DNA of 64,000 bases from Acinetobacter calcoaceticus ANC 3811 (GTDB lineage Bacteria; Pseudomonadota; Gammaproteobacteria; Pseudomonadales; Moraxellaceae): NCBI RefSeq assembly GCF_000399665.1, contig NZ_KB976986.1, forward strand, positions 2,050,773 to 2,114,772, given 5' to 3'. Made by a program: the position numbers and the translations under genes. Shown piece by piece: positions 10,443 to 20,538 of the stretch (its first letter is position 1; each line of letters starts with the position of its first letter). Below the pieces are notes generated by a model. It saw only the letters and a program-made list of their open reading frames with translations, did no database searches and was not told the DNA's origin.

Positions 10443-12083
10443 ATGAAAAAGTTTTTGAAATACCTTCTGGTATTAATCATTCTTATTTTAATTGCAGGTA
10501 TTGTTTTCTTGTTTAGACCAACTGCGTCAAAACAAGTCGAAACTGCAAAAGATGAGCCAGTTGTTGATGCTGTTCTTGTTGGCGGCGGCATCATGAGTGC
10601 CACTCTTGGTACTTATTTAACTGAGCTTGAACCAAACTGGCAAATTCGTATGTATGAACGTCTTGACCAAGTTGCTCAAGAAAGTTCAAACGGCTTTAAC
10701 AATGCCGGAACAGGCCACTCTGGCTTTATGGAAATGAACTATACCGAAGAAAAAAACGGTAAGATGGAAATTGTCAAAGCTGAAAAAGTTGCTTCTCAGT
10801 TTGAAGTAGCGAAACAGTTCTGGTCATATCAGGTAAAACAAGGTGTTTTAGCTGAACCTAAATCATTCATTAATCCAGTTCCGCACATTGCTTTCGTTTG
10901 GGGCGATAACGTTCAATTCTTAGAAAAACGTTATGCTGCCATGATTCAAAGCCCGCTGTTCAAAGGCATGAAATTTACTGAAGACCCAGCTGTAATTAAA
11001 CAATGGGCACCTTTAGTCATGAACGATCGTGACCCTAGTCAAAAAGTTGCAGCAACCCGTATGGATGTTGGCTCTGACGTAAACTATGGTTCTATCACTA
11101 AACAGTTAGTGAATCGTTTAGATCAAAACCCGAACTTCAAATTACAGACTTCAACCGAAGTGACTGGCATCAGCCAAAATGATGACAAAACTTGGACTGT
11201 GTCTTTCAAAAATTTGAAAACTGGTAAAGTAGATCACGTTAAAACACGTTTTGTATTTATTGGTGCAGGTGGTGCAGCAGTTAAATTATTGCAACTTACT
11301 GGTTTACCAGAAGCGAAACAATATGCTGGCTTCCCTGTAGGTGGTGAGTTCTTAATTACTGATAACCCAGCGATTACATCTCAACATACAGCGAAAGTAT
11401 ATGGCCGTGCTGAACTTGGTGCGCCTCCAATGTCTGTACCACATATTGATACACGTTATATCGACGGTAAAAAATATGTATTGTTTGGACCATTTGCAAC
11501 GTATTCAAACAAGTTCCTGAAAAATGGTTCTCAGCTTGATTTACTTGCATCAACTAACAAAAACAACGTTTTACCAATGACCACTGTTGGTCTAGAAAAC
11601 CTTGATCTTGTTAAATACTTGGTAAGCCAAGTAATGATGTCAGACCAAGACCGTCTAAATGAACTTCGTAAATACTACCCAGATGCGAAAGCTGAAGACT
11701 GGCGTTTAAGCCAAGGTGGTCAACGTGTTCAGATCATCAAGAAAGAACCAGGTAAACCTGCAACCCTTCAATTCGGTACAGAAATCTTTGCGTCTAAAGA
11801 TGGTGCTGTAACTGCATTGTTAGGTGCGTCTCCAGGTGCTTCGACTTCTCCATACATCATGCTTAACTTGCTTGAAAAAGCTTTCCCTCAGCAAACTGAA
11901 GGTAAGTGGAATCAGAAGCTTCATGAAATTGTAGTGTCTTATAAACAAGACTTGAGCAAAGACCCTGTGTTACTCGACAAAGTTCGTCAGTACACAAGTT
12001 CTACGCTTGGCTTGAACTATACATCTCCGTTCAAAGCTGCAAACGATGAAACTGCTGCTGCCCCAGTTGCAAAAGCAAACTAA
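10443..12083 (+). CDS. mqo: Malate:quinone oxidoreductase
   Basis: A 546-aa FAD-dependent enzyme that oxidises malate to oxaloacetate and passes electrons to quinone at the inner membrane, replacing or supplementing malate dehydrogenase in the TCA cycle. An N-terminal hydrophobic segment (about residues 4-25) can anchor it. The FAD motif [13 protein letters not shown] follows at about residues 46-58, then the Mqo signature [21 protein letters not shown] and the C-terminal [18 protein letters not shown]. The Ala/Lys-rich tail is low complexity. It is a monocistronic unit with a UUCG-loop terminator. Confidence 0.95.
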   Translation: MKKFLKYLLVLIILILIAGIVFLFRPTASKQVETAKDEPVVDAVLVGGGIMSATLGTYLTELEPNWQIRMYERLDQVAQESSNGFNNAGTGHSGFMEMNYTEEKNGKMEIVKAEKVASQFEVAKQFWSYQVKQGVLAEPKSFINPVPHIAFVWGDNVQFLEKRYAAMIQSPLFKGMKFTEDPAVIKQWAPLVMNDRDPSQKVAATRMDVGSDVNYGSITKQLVNRLDQNPNFKLQTSTEVTGISQNDDKTWTVSFKNLKTGKVDHVKTRFVFIGAGGAAVKLLQLTGLPEAKQYAGFPVGGEFLITDNPAITSQHTAKVYGRAELGAPPMSVPHIDTRYIDGKKYVLFGPFATYSNKFLKNGSQLDLLASTNKNNVLPMTTVGLENLDLVKYLVSQVMMSDQDRLNELRKYYPDAKAEDWRLSQGGQRVQIIKKEPGKPATLQFGTEIFASKDGAVTALLGASPGASTSPYIMLNLLEKAFPQQTEGKWNQKLHEIVVSYKQDLSKDPVLLDKVRQYTSSTLGLNYTSPFKAANDETAAAPVAKAN

Positions 12084-12109
12084 GTTTGACGATGTATAAC
12101 TAAAACTCC

Positions 12110-12142
12110 AAAAGGATGAATTTCGATTCATCCTTTTGTTTT
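12110..12142 (+). terminator. Terminator after mqo with UUCG tetraloop
   Basis: A 12-bp stem (AAAAGGATGAAT at 12110-12121 with ATTCATCCTTTT at 12126-12137), loop TTCG, then GTTTTT. Confidence 0.9.
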
Positions 12143-12173
12143 TAAGTCCTCAGTTGAGATATTTAGATTCGCT

Positions 12174-12644
12174 ATGACGCCTTTAAAATCAACACCTCGC
12201 CTCTTATCATTTTGTTTTAAGCTCGTGCTTGTTTTGCTACTGGCTTATCTGTTGTTAAGCGGGTTTTATATGTGGATGATTGGCGGTACAACGATTTATG
12301 TCAGCTCAGCCCTATTACTCGCCATCACTGCTTATGCATTTAAGCTCGGCAAATATCAAAAACTATGTTCTGTTTTAAACGTACTGATGAGCGCAGCCGC
12401 ATTATATTTCAGTAGTGCTCATTTATTTTTCTCTCCTGTTCAGTTCTTGATATTTTTACCTGCTCTGTTTTTTGCTGTGCTTGCTTTTATTTCTCAGAAC
12501 AAGACTCGCAGCTTATGTAAGCTTTTATTATTAATCAGTTTATTGATTTGGTCAGGCGTACACTTTACGCAGCTTGAACAACTTAAAGCCTATTATAAAA
12601 CACAGCACACAGGCGAAAGCTGGCAACAATTTGGTGCGTTGTAA
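12174..12644 (+). CDS. Small membrane protein of unknown function
   Basis: A 156-aa protein with four or five predicted transmembrane segments: roughly residues 10-35, 40-55, 62-80, 85-105 and 112-130. They are separated by very short loops with Lys/Arg mainly on one side. No catalytic motif is visible and I do not recognise a family. It stands alone between mqo and mmuM, with no ribosome binding site stronger than a weak A/G stretch before 12174. Confidence 0.65.
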   Translation: MTPLKSTPRLLSFCFKLVLVLLLAYLLLSGFYMWMIGGTTIYVSSALLLAITAYAFKLGKYQKLCSVLNVLMSAAALYFSSAHLFFSPVQFLIFLPALFFAVLAFISQNKTRSLCKLLLLISLLIWSGVHFTQLEQLKAYYKTQHTGESWQQFGAL

Positions 12645-12860
12645 GATTATTTTTTACGCTATATTTCAATATAAATACCTTATGTTTTCTATATAAAGTT
12701 CATCAGTAAAACTGAACATCATCTACAGAAATCCTTTTAAGAAAAAATATTCATAACAATCTAATTTATTTAGAAATATATCGAGCATATTAGCGATTGA
12801 ACACGACTCATCTACACGCTAGATTACACAAATATTTTTTCTCCCTTTATGTCGTAATTT

Positions 12861-13739
12861 ATGAAAATTTTAGATGGTGGTTTAGGCCGTGAATTGGCTC
12901 GTCGTGGTGCTCCGTTTCGTCAACCAGAATGGTCTGCACTTGCACTGATTGAAGCACCTGAAACAGTAAAAGAAGTACATCTCGATTTTATTAACGCGGG
13001 TTCAGAAGTCATTACGACTAACAACTATGCTGTTGTGCCTTTTCACATTGGACAAGAACGCTTTGAAACTGACGGCGTACGTTTAATTAAAGTTGCCATC
13101 GAACAAGCAAAAAATGCAGTTAAAGAAAGTGGCAAAAATGTCAAAATCGCAGGCTGCTTACCGCCTTTATTTGGTTCTTACCGTGCAGACTTGTTTCAAC
13201 CTGAACAGGCTAAAAACCTTGCCGAGCCAATCATTAACACATTGGCACCAGAGGTTGATTTTTGGTTAGCAGAAACTCAATCGTGCTTAAAAGAAGTTGA
13301 AACAGTTCATGCGTTATTACCAAAAGATGGTAAAGACTATTGGGTATCGTTCACGCTGCAAGACGAAATCAAACATGAACAAGCACTACTTCGTTCAGGC
13401 GAAAACATGCAACAAGTGGCTGATTTTATAAAACACTCAAATGCAAAAGCAGTGTTATTTAACTGCTGCCAACCTGAAGTGATCTTGCAAGCGATTAAAG
13501 AAATTAAAGGATTTATTCCAGAGTCTGTACAAATTGGTGCCTATGCCAATGCTTTCCCGCCGCAAGATGACAGTGCAACTGCCAACGATGGTCTGGATGA
13601 AATTCGTAAAGACTTAGACGCTCCAGCTTATCTTGGTTTTGCTAAACAATGGCAGCAAGCAGGTGCAAGTCTAGTCGGCGGTTGCTGTGGCATTGGTCCA
13701 GAACACATTGCTGAACTTTCTCAATTTTTTAAAGAATAA
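12861..13739 (+). CDS. mmuM: Homocysteine S-methyltransferase family protein
   Basis: A 292-aa protein of the MmuM/BHMT type. It carries the Zn-thiolate ligands expected of the family, Cys202 in LFNCCQPEV and the Cys275-Cys276 pair in VGGCCGIGPEHI, and the N-terminal DGGLGRELARRG barrel motif. The family makes methionine from homocysteine using S-methylmethionine or a betaine-type donor. The start at 12861 (MKILDGGLG) fits the family. The stop is 5 bp before an amino-acid permease gene, so the pair is probably co-transcribed. Confidence 0.85.
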   Translation: MKILDGGLGRELARRGAPFRQPEWSALALIEAPETVKEVHLDFINAGSEVITTNNYAVVPFHIGQERFETDGVRLIKVAIEQAKNAVKESGKNVKIAGCLPPLFGSYRADLFQPEQAKNLAEPIINTLAPEVDFWLAETQSCLKEVETVHALLPKDGKDYWVSFTLQDEIKHEQALLRSGENMQQVADFIKHSNAKAVLFNCCQPEVILQAIKEIKGFIPESVQIGAYANAFPPQDDSATANDGLDEIRKDLDAPAYLGFAKQWQQAGASLVGGCCGIGPEHIAELSQFFKE

Positions 13740-13744
13740 ATACC

Positions 13745-15079
13745 ATGTCTGCTGCCAAAATTGGACTATTGTCTCTTACAGCGCTGGTCTTTAGTTCTAT
13801 GGTGGGGTCAGGCGTATTTAGCCTTCCCCAAAATATGGCTCAAGTCGCTAACGGCTCTGCCCTTCTTGTTGCATGGCTCATTACTGGGGTCGGCATTATT
13901 TTCTTGGCCCTCACGCTATTGCATTTAACGCGTCAACGACCAGATCTTGACGGTGGTATCTATAACTATGCGCGGGAAGGTTTTGGAGACCTGATTGGTT
14001 TTTGCTCGGCGTGGGGTTATTGGTTGTGTACCACCATTGGTATTGTCGGTTATGTGGTGATTGCCTTTTCAGGCGTCGGCATGTTTACCGATAGCAAAGA
14101 CCATATTATTTTTGGTGAAGGTAATACGCTCTACTCTCTGATTGGCTCAAGCATTTTTGTATGGCTAGTGCACTGGTTAGTGAGTCGAGGTATTAAAGAA
14201 GCTGCGATTGTGAATTTACTGGCAACTATTGCCAAAATCATTCCAATGGTGGTTTTCATCTTCTTTACCTTTATTGCCTTTAAGTTTGATTTGTTCAAAC
14301 TCAACTTAAATGACTTCTCTTTAAAAGTTCCACTTTGGCAGCAAGTGAAAGACCTGATGCTCATTACCCTGTGGGTATTTACCGGTATTGAAGGTGCTGT
14401 AGTTCTATCATCGCGTGCAAAAAACCGTTATGACATTGGTAAAGCGACCATTTTAGGTGTGTTACTGGCGTTAACTTTTTACGTGATGGTGACAGTATTG
14501 GCTTATGGTGTGGTGAGTCGTGAGGCCCTTGCTGGCATGCACAACCCATCAATGGCAACCATTTTGCAGCAACTGATCGGTTTACCGGGCACAATCGTTA
14601 TTACCATCGGGCTTATTATTTCAGTTTCTTCGTCTTATTTAAGCTGGACATTATTCGCCACTGAAATTCCATATTTAGCTGCAAAAAATGGTGCATTCCC
14701 GAAATTATTTTTAAAGAATAATCAAAATAATGTACCCATTTCATCACTTTGGCTAACCACCATTGTCGTGCAAGGTGCCTTAATTGCGGTGTATTTTTTC
14801 AATAAAAACTACACTCAGCTTTTATTAATTTCATCGGTCATGATTTTGCTGCCTTACTTTCTGGTGTCGGCTTTTTATCTTAAAGAATCCATTCGCCATA
14901 AACGCACGCCGCATATTGCCATTGCAAGTGTCGCTTCCATTTATGCACTTTGGTTGCTCTATGCAGCAGGATTAGATTTATTACTTCTGTCTGTAGTGTT
15001 GTATTTGGTCGGCTTGGTTATTTTTTCAATCAGCTATTTTGAGCATAAAAAATCGCTCAAACAAAATCAGCTTAATTGA
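13745..15079 (+). CDS. APC-superfamily amino acid permease (basic amino acid/polyamine antiporter-like)
   Basis: A 444-aa protein with 12 predicted transmembrane segments. The N-terminal TALVFSSMVGSGVFSLPQNM is the unwound helix-1 motif of the APA branch of APC transporters (arginine/ornithine and related antiporters), and GGIYNYAREGFGDLIGF is the helix-2/3 region. Coupling to mmuM, 5 bp upstream, suggests that it imports a methylated amino acid such as S-methylmethionine, as E. coli MmuP does. The sequence, however, looks nearer the ArcD/APA type than MmuP, so the substrate is open. Confidence 0.8.
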   Translation: MSAAKIGLLSLTALVFSSMVGSGVFSLPQNMAQVANGSALLVAWLITGVGIIFLALTLLHLTRQRPDLDGGIYNYAREGFGDLIGFCSAWGYWLCTTIGIVGYVVIAFSGVGMFTDSKDHIIFGEGNTLYSLIGSSIFVWLVHWLVSRGIKEAAIVNLLATIAKIIPMVVFIFFTFIAFKFDLFKLNLNDFSLKVPLWQQVKDLMLITLWVFTGIEGAVVLSSRAKNRYDIGKATILGVLLALTFYVMVTVLAYGVVSREALAGMHNPSMATILQQLIGLPGTIVITIGLIISVSSSYLSWTLFATEIPYLAAKNGAFPKLFLKNNQNNVPISSLWLTTIVVQGALIAVYFFNKNYTQLLLISSVMILLPYFLVSAFYLKESIRHKRTPHIAIASVASIYALWLLYAAGLDLLLLSVVLYLVGLVIFSISYFEHKKSLKQNQLN

Positions 15080-15086
15080 TCATTTC

Positions 15087-15120
15087 AACCACTGTTGAGT
15101 CGTTTCAGCAGTGGTTTTCT
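15087..15120. terminator. Terminator between convergent permease and lipase genes
   Basis: An 8-bp stem (AACCACTG at 15087-15094 with CAGTGGTT at 15109-15116), followed by TTCT. It can be extended internally by a few pairs. Confidence 0.65.
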
Positions 15121-15133
15121 AAAAACAAAAATT

Positions 15134-17047
15134 CTATTTTAAAGGCTGTGACTGCTTTAAATGCAATCTTAAAATACGCCGTAATTCTAAAATCGCTTCT
15201 GGGGTAGTTTGAATCGAATGCCCGCCCTTAATCATCAGTTCCGACTGTTCACCACCTAAATGTGAACTTTGATACGGCACAATCCCATCGCTGCTTTTTA
15301 ATTTATCAGTCGTGCCATTTATGTTCCCCATAATCGAGTGATAGACCACGCTGGAGGATGGCTGAATGGCTTGCGTAAGCTGCATAAAGCTAGAAGAACG
15401 ACTTAAATTACTCGCCCCATTTTCAATTAAACCTTTTCTGAGCTTTGTGTTTTTCTCATCTTTCATTTCGACCGCAATAAAGAAATCAGCTGGCAAACGA
15501 ATAATACGGCGTGCAATTTGGGTAAACCATCGATCAGCGTAATCTGTGCCATGATGCGGTGCCGAAACAAAAACAACCCGCTTAAAATAAGGCAAAGCTT
15601 TGAATTGAAAACGCTCTAGCACCACAGGATTTTCTTTTAAACGGTTTAGCTGGGCTTCATTCATTTTTTGCATGGCTTGCTCTGAAACATCGGCATCGCT
15701 TACCAATAGGCGACTAATCACTCCGCCCATACTATGCCCGACCAGCACTGCATCGTGTGCAGCGTAGCTATCTTTAGCAACATTTTGAAAAGCTTGATTC
15801 AGCAAAGAATAAATCTGAAAACGACTTTCAAAAATCGGCATATTGGTTGAATAAAACACCTGCCAGACTTGATAGTTATTTCTTAATTCGGCATCGCCCA
15901 TAATGTCATTGGTTAGGCTTACCCAAGCCTCTGGGCTACTTGCTAAGCCATGAATAAATACAATGATTTTTTTATTGGGGTTAAAGGGTTCCAGCATATA
16001 TAAATGCGGCATGATCAAATTGTTTTCTTTATTAATTAAAGACCAATAACCTGCTGCCCCTAAATTATATTTCGACAGCCAAAGCCCATAAGGCGCCGAA
16101 TAGTTTGCAGTGAGCGGATAGTCCACACCATCAACCTTTACACGGTCTTGTCGATATGGATCAAACATGGCAATTTCTAAATCTGCTCCAGCAATGACCT
16201 GATCTGCTGTGGCTTTTTGTTTTGGGTAAGCAATGGCAGTGACTGGAAAGAAGCGTGGTAAATGTATGTTCGGATTATTCTGATGAGCATAAAAAGCATC
16301 GGGGTCTAAAATGAAGCCGTGATTTACATCATTTTCTTTACGCCCAACAATAAATTCCGCCCCTAAACCATCCTTACGGTTAACGGTATTAAAGCCAGAA
16401 AAGTTCATGTTATAGCTTGAACGAAAAGTATCGACTTCAATTTTTTGTACATCTACGGCATGGTCAAAATTGACGTGGTACTCATGGCCATCTGCTTTAA
16501 GCAATGGTGGAAAGCGATGTGTATTTAAATGATTAAAATACGTGGTCATAAGCTTCGACAAAGCCACGTTATAAAAAATACGCACCTGATTTTGCCGGTG
16601 ATCAAATACCCGATCGAACGGCGACTCTTCAGAGTCAAATAAATAGACATAACTATAGCGCAAGCTTTTATCAAACAACGCCAACTCTTGCTCAAGGCAA
16701 CTACTACTTTTATTGATGGCATTACATTGGCTATTACGTCCGACGTCTAAAGCTTTTGCCAAATAAATTTCACTGAGCGCAGCATAGCGTTCTTCTCGAC
16801 TGCTATTTTCAGATAAGCTTTGAATTTTATTTAAACAATCATCAAAATTTTGCAGACAAGATTTTTCGTCTTTTTTAACTAAATACAGCAAGTTTTGAGT
16901 TTGATGACTTAAGGTGCCGTCGGTCAGAATACTTTCATTCTTACTTTTTAAAGCATTACTTAAATTACTTTCTTTTAAATTAATGACCTGACAGCCACTG
17001 AGCAAAGCCATTATTGTTATGATTGAATAATGATAAGACTTTGTCAT
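15134..17047 (-). CDS. Lipoprotein alpha/beta-hydrolase (lipase/esterase-like)
   Basis: A 637-aa predicted lipoprotein: the signal peptide ends in the lipobox LLSGC at about residues 16-20 from the ATG at 17047, which is preceded by AAGGA. The C-terminal half is an alpha/beta hydrolase with KIIVFIHGLASSPEAW (oxyanion loop), nucleophile elbow LVGHSMGGVISRL, an acid near SSDGIVPYQSS and the catalytic His in KGGHSIQTTPEAI. The N-terminal ~300 residues form an all-family-specific domain with no motif that I recognise. An in-frame ATG 84 bp upstream would bury the signal peptide, so I rejected it. Lipids or esters are the likely substrates, at the outer or inner membrane. Confidence 0.82.
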   Translation of the reverse strand: MTKSYHYSIITIMALLSGCQVINLKESNLSNALKSKNESILTDGTLSHQTQNLLYLVKKDEKSCLQNFDDCLNKIQSLSENSSREERYAALSEIYLAKALDVGRNSQCNAINKSSSCLEQELALFDKSLRYSYVYLFDSEESPFDRVFDHRQNQVRIFYNVALSKLMTTYFNHLNTHRFPPLLKADGHEYHVNFDHAVDVQKIEVDTFRSSYNMNFSGFNTVNRKDGLGAEFIVGRKENDVNHGFILDPDAFYAHQNNPNIHLPRFFPVTAIAYPKQKATADQVIAGADLEIAMFDPYRQDRVKVDGVDYPLTANYSAPYGLWLSKYNLGAAGYWSLINKENNLIMPHLYMLEPFNPNKKIIVFIHGLASSPEAWVSLTNDIMGDAELRNNYQVWQVFYSTNMPIFESRFQIYSLLNQAFQNVAKDSYAAHDAVLVGHSMGGVISRLLVSDADVSEQAMQKMNEAQLNRLKENPVVLERFQFKALPYFKRVVFVSAPHHGTDYADRWFTQIARRIIRLPADFFIAVEMKDEKNTKLRKGLIENGASNLSRSSSFMQLTQAIQPSSSVVYHSIMGNINGTTDKLKSSDGIVPYQSSHLGGEQSELMIKGGHSIQTTPEAILELRRILRLHLKQSQPLK

Positions 17048-17144
17048 TGTGCATTCCTTAATCGAATGTATTCCCCATCTGGTCATTATGCCTGTAAAGC
17101 AGTGAACGAACAATTTCGGCTCAGCTTCCATTTTCCTTTATTGC

Positions 17145-17178
17145 GAAAAAAAGCCTGAACTCATTTTAATTCAGGCTA
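17145..17178 (-). terminator. Terminator of the DUF1275 gene
   Basis: A stem of AGCCTGAA (17152-17159) with TTCAGGCT (17170-17177), followed on the minus strand by a run of seven T residues (plus-strand A run at 17145-17152). Confidence 0.8.
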
Positions 17179-17196
17179 ATTTATTATTTTTTCTAA

Positions 17197-17904
17197 TCAA
17201 GCTTGGTTGAACTTTTGCTGTGAAGCTAAATAAGAAAAATACAAAATTGGTAAGATAAATGGCGCTACACTCCAGAAGTCAAAATAGACATAGAGTATCG
17301 CTCCCAAGAAAGCACCAATCACAAATCCAATCACAATACTGGCACTTTTTAGAAAACTTGCCCGATTGGCTGCATTATTGTTTTTAAGCAAGTTGGCAAT
17401 ATCAATACCAAGCTGGGTAGTGTTACCTGTCATCATGGTACTTGGGCTAATATTTTTAATGAGGGTTTTGCTGGAAGTATTACGAATAGCCAAAGCAATT
17501 AAACCCAACCCGCCTGTTACTGCAACTGTTAGTGCGTCCGGATTTTTAAATGGTTCAAAGTAAAGTCCTGCAACCATGAAGGCACATAGAAAAATAGCTT
17601 CAAATAAAAACAAATAAGACAGTGTTTTGTGCTTAACCTGACTACGGTCAATTAACAATTTCGTGATCACCACCGTCAAAATAAATAGCGGGATTGCTGC
17701 GAGCTTAATCCATATACCAGTACCGCCTTTAACCCACGCAGCACCTGCCAATACTAAGTTTCCCGTAACATGAGCGGTAAAAAAACCAAACAGCGCAATA
17801 AAACCAATGGTATCAATTGCCCCACCCACCATGGTCAACAAAACAGGATCTCGACATATTGCCCAGGTACTTTCTGTCTCTTTTTGAATTGGGGTATCTG
17901 CCAT
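17197..17904 (-). CDS. YoaK/DUF1275 family membrane protein
   Basis: A 235-aa protein with six predicted membrane segments and the DUF1275 features: LLTMVGGAIDTIGFIALFGFFTAHVTGNLVLAG near the N-terminus and a central MMTGNTTQLGIDIA. The family function is unknown; a transporter role is often supposed. It is transcribed alone, with its own terminator. Confidence 0.82.
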   Translation of the reverse strand: MADTPIQKETESTWAICRDPVLLTMVGGAIDTIGFIALFGFFTAHVTGNLVLAGAAWVKGGTGIWIKLAAIPLFILTVVITKLLIDRSQVKHKTLSYLFLFEAIFLCAFMVAGLYFEPFKNPDALTVAVTGGLGLIALAIRNTSSKTLIKNISPSTMMTGNTTQLGIDIANLLKNNNAANRASFLKSASIVIGFVIGAFLGAILYVYFDFWSVAPFILPILYFSYLASQQKFNQA

Positions 17905-18225
17905 ATAAAATATCCTGTTAAATTAGAGTTTTAAAACAAGTAAGTTGTATATAAATGATTTAAAAATGAATAATACTAAAGTGTTTATGAAAGCAAAAAA
18001 CGATGTAAAAAAATAGAGTGCGTAATGTCGCAACACTGTCTTTAAAATGGCAACAATTAAAATTGAGTGTTTTTAAAACAATAAACGGTTCTCAACTTCA
18101 AATCAATTTGACCTCTAAAACTGTTATAACTATGATGAAGCCGCAAGTTGATATCAATTGGTTTTGAACCTGAAAAAGTTATGCCAAGATATGGATAATG
18201 AAAAACAACAACCAAGAGTAGATAT
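17905..18225. other. Intergenic region between divergent genes
   Basis: About 320 bp of AT-rich sequence between divergent genes at 17904 (-) and 18226 (+), presumably with both promoters. I see no coding frame and no strong hairpin. Confidence 0.4.
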
Positions 18226-18501
18226 ATGTCACTTTATAATTTTTCAGTTTTTCTAGGTGGATTATTATTTGTATCGATTGCCTCTGCTGGCTATAAAAGT
18301 AATGCACACCGTGATTTTTACTCAAAATGCATCGCAGCTGGACATAGCCGTTCAACCTGTCTGTGTATTTATCATCGTTTAGAGCGTCAATATTCCCCTA
18401 AACTCATGCATAAACTTGGAAATTTAAGTCTACAAAGCCCTGAGGTACCGCGTGATTTTGTGAAAACCATGATGCGCACCATGCAACAGTGCAGATCATA
18501 A
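18226..18501 (+). CDS. Small Cys-rich exported protein, paralogue of the gene at 28833
   Basis: A 91-aa protein with a signal peptide (residues about 1-21, cleavage near SIASA|GYKS) and a mature domain with four cysteines arranged C-x9-C-x-C ... C. The motif reads KCIAAGHSRSTCLCIYHRLE, then YSPKLMHKLGNLSLQSP. The 94-aa protein at 28833 shares the same cysteine spacing and the (Y)SP-LM-L-SLQSP segment, so the two are paralogues. They sit on either side of the heme operon. The cysteines suggest disulfides or cofactor binding in the periplasm. The family is not recognised. Confidence 0.75.
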   Translation: MSLYNFSVFLGGLLFVSIASAGYKSNAHRDFYSKCIAAGHSRSTCLCIYHRLERQYSPKLMHKLGNLSLQSPEVPRDFVKTMMRTMQQCRS

Positions 18502-18506
18502 TTCTT

Positions 18507-18947
18507 TCATTTTTTAAGCCACATCCACGCTAACACCCCAGCCATACATAAAATTGCTGGATAGACAAACCACGGATGTGGAATGGTCCAAATCATAAGT
18601 CCCGCAGCCAAACTCATACTCAACGTCGAGATGTATTTTGCTTTTTTAGGAATACGCCGATGTTCTTGCCACTCGCGAATGAGTGGACCGATATAACGAT
18701 GATTTCGAAACCATTGATGAAGTTTTTCAGAGCCTCGAGCCGCAAAGAAAACCGCCAAAATTATAAAATCAACGGTAGGTAAACCCGGAATAAAAATACC
18801 CAATATGCCAAGTGCAATGCACAACCAAGCCAAACCAATAAACACCCAACGCGCCCAAACAGAACGGGCAAGCTTACTGACTGGTTGAGCGGGTGCTAAC
18901 GACTGCTCATGTTTTACGATTACATTTACTTGATTGAGTTTATCCAT
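18507..18947 (-). CDS. YbaN/DUF454 family inner-membrane protein
   Basis: A 146-aa protein with the DUF454 pattern: a membrane helix with GLAWLCIALGILGIFIPGLP, then PTVDFIILAVFFAARGSEKLHQWFRNHRYIGPLI, a basic linker EHRRIPKKAKY and two more helices at the C-terminus. It is the last gene of the heme-uptake operon, 28 bp after hemO. In some bacteria DUF454 proteins sit with heme/iron genes. The function is unknown. Confidence 0.85.
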   Translation of the reverse strand: MDKLNQVNVIVKHEQSLAPAQPVSKLARSVWARWVFIGLAWLCIALGILGIFIPGLPTVDFIILAVFFAARGSEKLHQWFRNHRYIGPLIREWQEHRRIPKKAKYISTLSMSLAAGLMIWTIPHPWFVYPAILCMAGVLAWMWLKK

Positions 18948-18975
18948 ATCGGGTATTCCCTTTATCCACTTTTTA

Positions 18976-19575
18976 TTATTTCAATTCATCAAGCTGATCA
19001 AGCGCCTGACCAAAATATCCAAAGGCATCTAACGCTCCCTGAACGACTCGGTCTTGTTGGGTTTGGTCAAAGCCTGTTTCATCAAGTGCTTGAACAAAAC
19101 GTTTCCAAACTTTAGCGCGCCCTTCGGGATAAGCAGCTAAATTACGCGCAGCAAACGTTTCAGAAAAACCCAAATGCTTTTGAGCTTCTTTAAATAAAAA
19201 TGCAGCCCCTAAAGTTGAACCTTCAGACACATAAATCCAGCCTAAAGCTTCGGGTAATTGTACGTTTTCACTGTGTAATTGCTGTTCATTGGGTTGAATA
19301 CCCAAATCATTTAAATCGGCAAGTGCTTGTTTTGAGCGGCCACGAATGTCGAGGTCTGGAATCAGCCCTGCCACACCCTCTTTTTCAAAAAGATGTTCAA
19401 TTTCACGCTGAAAGTAATATTGAGACAACGTAAATTGCGCGTATTTTTCTTTACTTGAAAATACCTTTGCCTGTGACATTAATTGATGCATACGTTCATG
19501 TTCAGCAGCGGTTTCTTGTTTCAAACGTAAAGACAAGCTGTTGCTAATGATTTGGTCTGTAGATGAGTTCATCAT
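18976..19575 (-). CDS. hemO: Heme oxygenase (biliverdin-producing)
   Basis: A 199-aa bacterial heme oxygenase. It opens the heme ring to release iron, giving biliverdin and CO, with electrons from a reductase. The proximal heme ligand is likely His26 in AAEHERMHQLM; the distal helix carries LGWIYVSEGSTLGAAFLFKEA with the flexible glycine-containing region over the heme. Two ATG codons in tandem start the gene; the second (19572) has better spacing from AGGAG. Its place behind hphA, the Slam gene and tonB matches the hemO cluster described in A. baumannii. Confidence 0.92.
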   Translation of the reverse strand: MMNSSTDQIISNSLSLRLKQETAAEHERMHQLMSQAKVFSSKEKYAQFTLSQYYFQREIEHLFEKEGVAGLIPDLDIRGRSKQALADLNDLGIQPNEQQLHSENVQLPEALGWIYVSEGSTLGAAFLFKEAQKHLGFSETFAARNLAAYPEGRAKVWKRFVQALDETGFDQTQQDRVVQGALDAFGYFGQALDQLDELK

Positions 19576-19607
19576 CTTTCTCCTGCAAAATGGATATCGC
19601 TCATCGG

Positions 19608-20528
19608 TTAACGGCCCCGATTGAGTTTAAGTTGGACTGGAAAATCCACAACAATAGTCACGGCTCGACCGTTAATTTTGTGGGGTTTAAATCTGGATTT
19701 ACGTGTAGCTTGCATGACCCGTTCATCAAGGCTTTGAATGCCCGAACTTTGACGTAATTGAATATCGATTGGCTGCCCTTTTTCATTAATGCGAATCCGA
19801 AGCTCAACCAAACGATTTTGTTGTTTTAACTCGCGGTCATCATAATCAAGCCCGCCAAAACTCAGCACATCCACGCTACTCACCTGAACAACGTCATCGT
19901 GTTCAACTTGAGTACTCGGTGCTTTGGAATATTCTTGCTGCATTGCGGGTGTTTTGACGCCGCCACTTTTAGTTTCGCTATTGGTGTTTTGTGGCAAATG
20001 CTCAGTTTGCGTTTGTTCAAGGTCTGTCGAACTCAGTTTTTTATCGTTATGAACCGCTAGCCTTTCTGTACGCTGCAATGGTTGGAGCGAAGTTGAATTG
20101 TTTAAACTCGTTTTTGATGGTGCTTGCTGTTTATCATTTAAATTATTTTGCACGACCTCTTTAGCGGCAGTTTTTGACGCTAATGTTTGAACATTTGTAG
20201 GCGAGTTTTTTGATTCTTCAGGTACTGAAGATACCGAACTGTTTAATGTAGATTTAGGCGTTACACTTTTTTTAGGTTGGCTTTCGGTCTTTTCAGCCGA
20301 TGGCTTTTTAGCAGGTGCCAATGACACAAAACTTACTTTTAATGCATCTACTTTTGGCGATGCTTGAAAAGTATAAGGTTCAATTAAATGGCTCAGCATC
20401 CAGACAACAAACACATGCAGACCAATCACCACAACTACGGTTAAGCACTTATAAAAATGCTTCGGCCCCTGTGGTAAAGGCAACATAACCATCGGCTTAT
20501 GTGTAGGGAATAAAGATTTTGATTTCAT
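19608..20528 (-). CDS. tonB: TonB-family energy transducer
   Basis: A 306-aa protein: a short cytoplasmic N-terminus, one membrane helix at about residues 28-50 (TVVVVIGLHVFVVWMLSHLI), a long Pro/Ser/Lys/Gln-rich periplasmic linker (about 60-215) and a C-terminal TonB domain (about 225-306; ELRIRINEKGQPIDIQLRQS, then RVMQATRKSRFKP). It transmits proton-motive force to the outer-membrane receptor. No exbBD lies beside it, so it must share ExbBD from elsewhere. It probably serves the receptor encoded upstream. Confidence 0.92.
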   Translation of the reverse strand: MKSKSLFPTHKPMVMLPLPQGPKHFYKCLTVVVVIGLHVFVVWMLSHLIEPYTFQASPKVDALKVSFVSLAPAKKPSAEKTESQPKKSVTPKSTLNSSVSSVPEESKNSPTNVQTLASKTAAKEVVQNNLNDKQQAPSKTSLNNSTSLQPLQRTERLAVHNDKKLSSTDLEQTQTEHLPQNTNSETKSGGVKTPAMQQEYSKAPSTQVEHDDVVQVSSVDVLSFGGLDYDDRELKQQNRLVELRIRINEKGQPIDIQLRQSSGIQSLDERVMQATRKSRFKPHKINGRAVTIVVDFPVQLKLNRGR

Positions 20529-20538
20529 GACTTATTCC

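Noticed and set aside
13745..15079. Permease as S-methylmethionine transporter MmuP
   Set aside because: The neighbour mmuM suggests it, but the N-terminal motif looks like the APA antiporter branch rather than MmuP, so no symbol is assigned.
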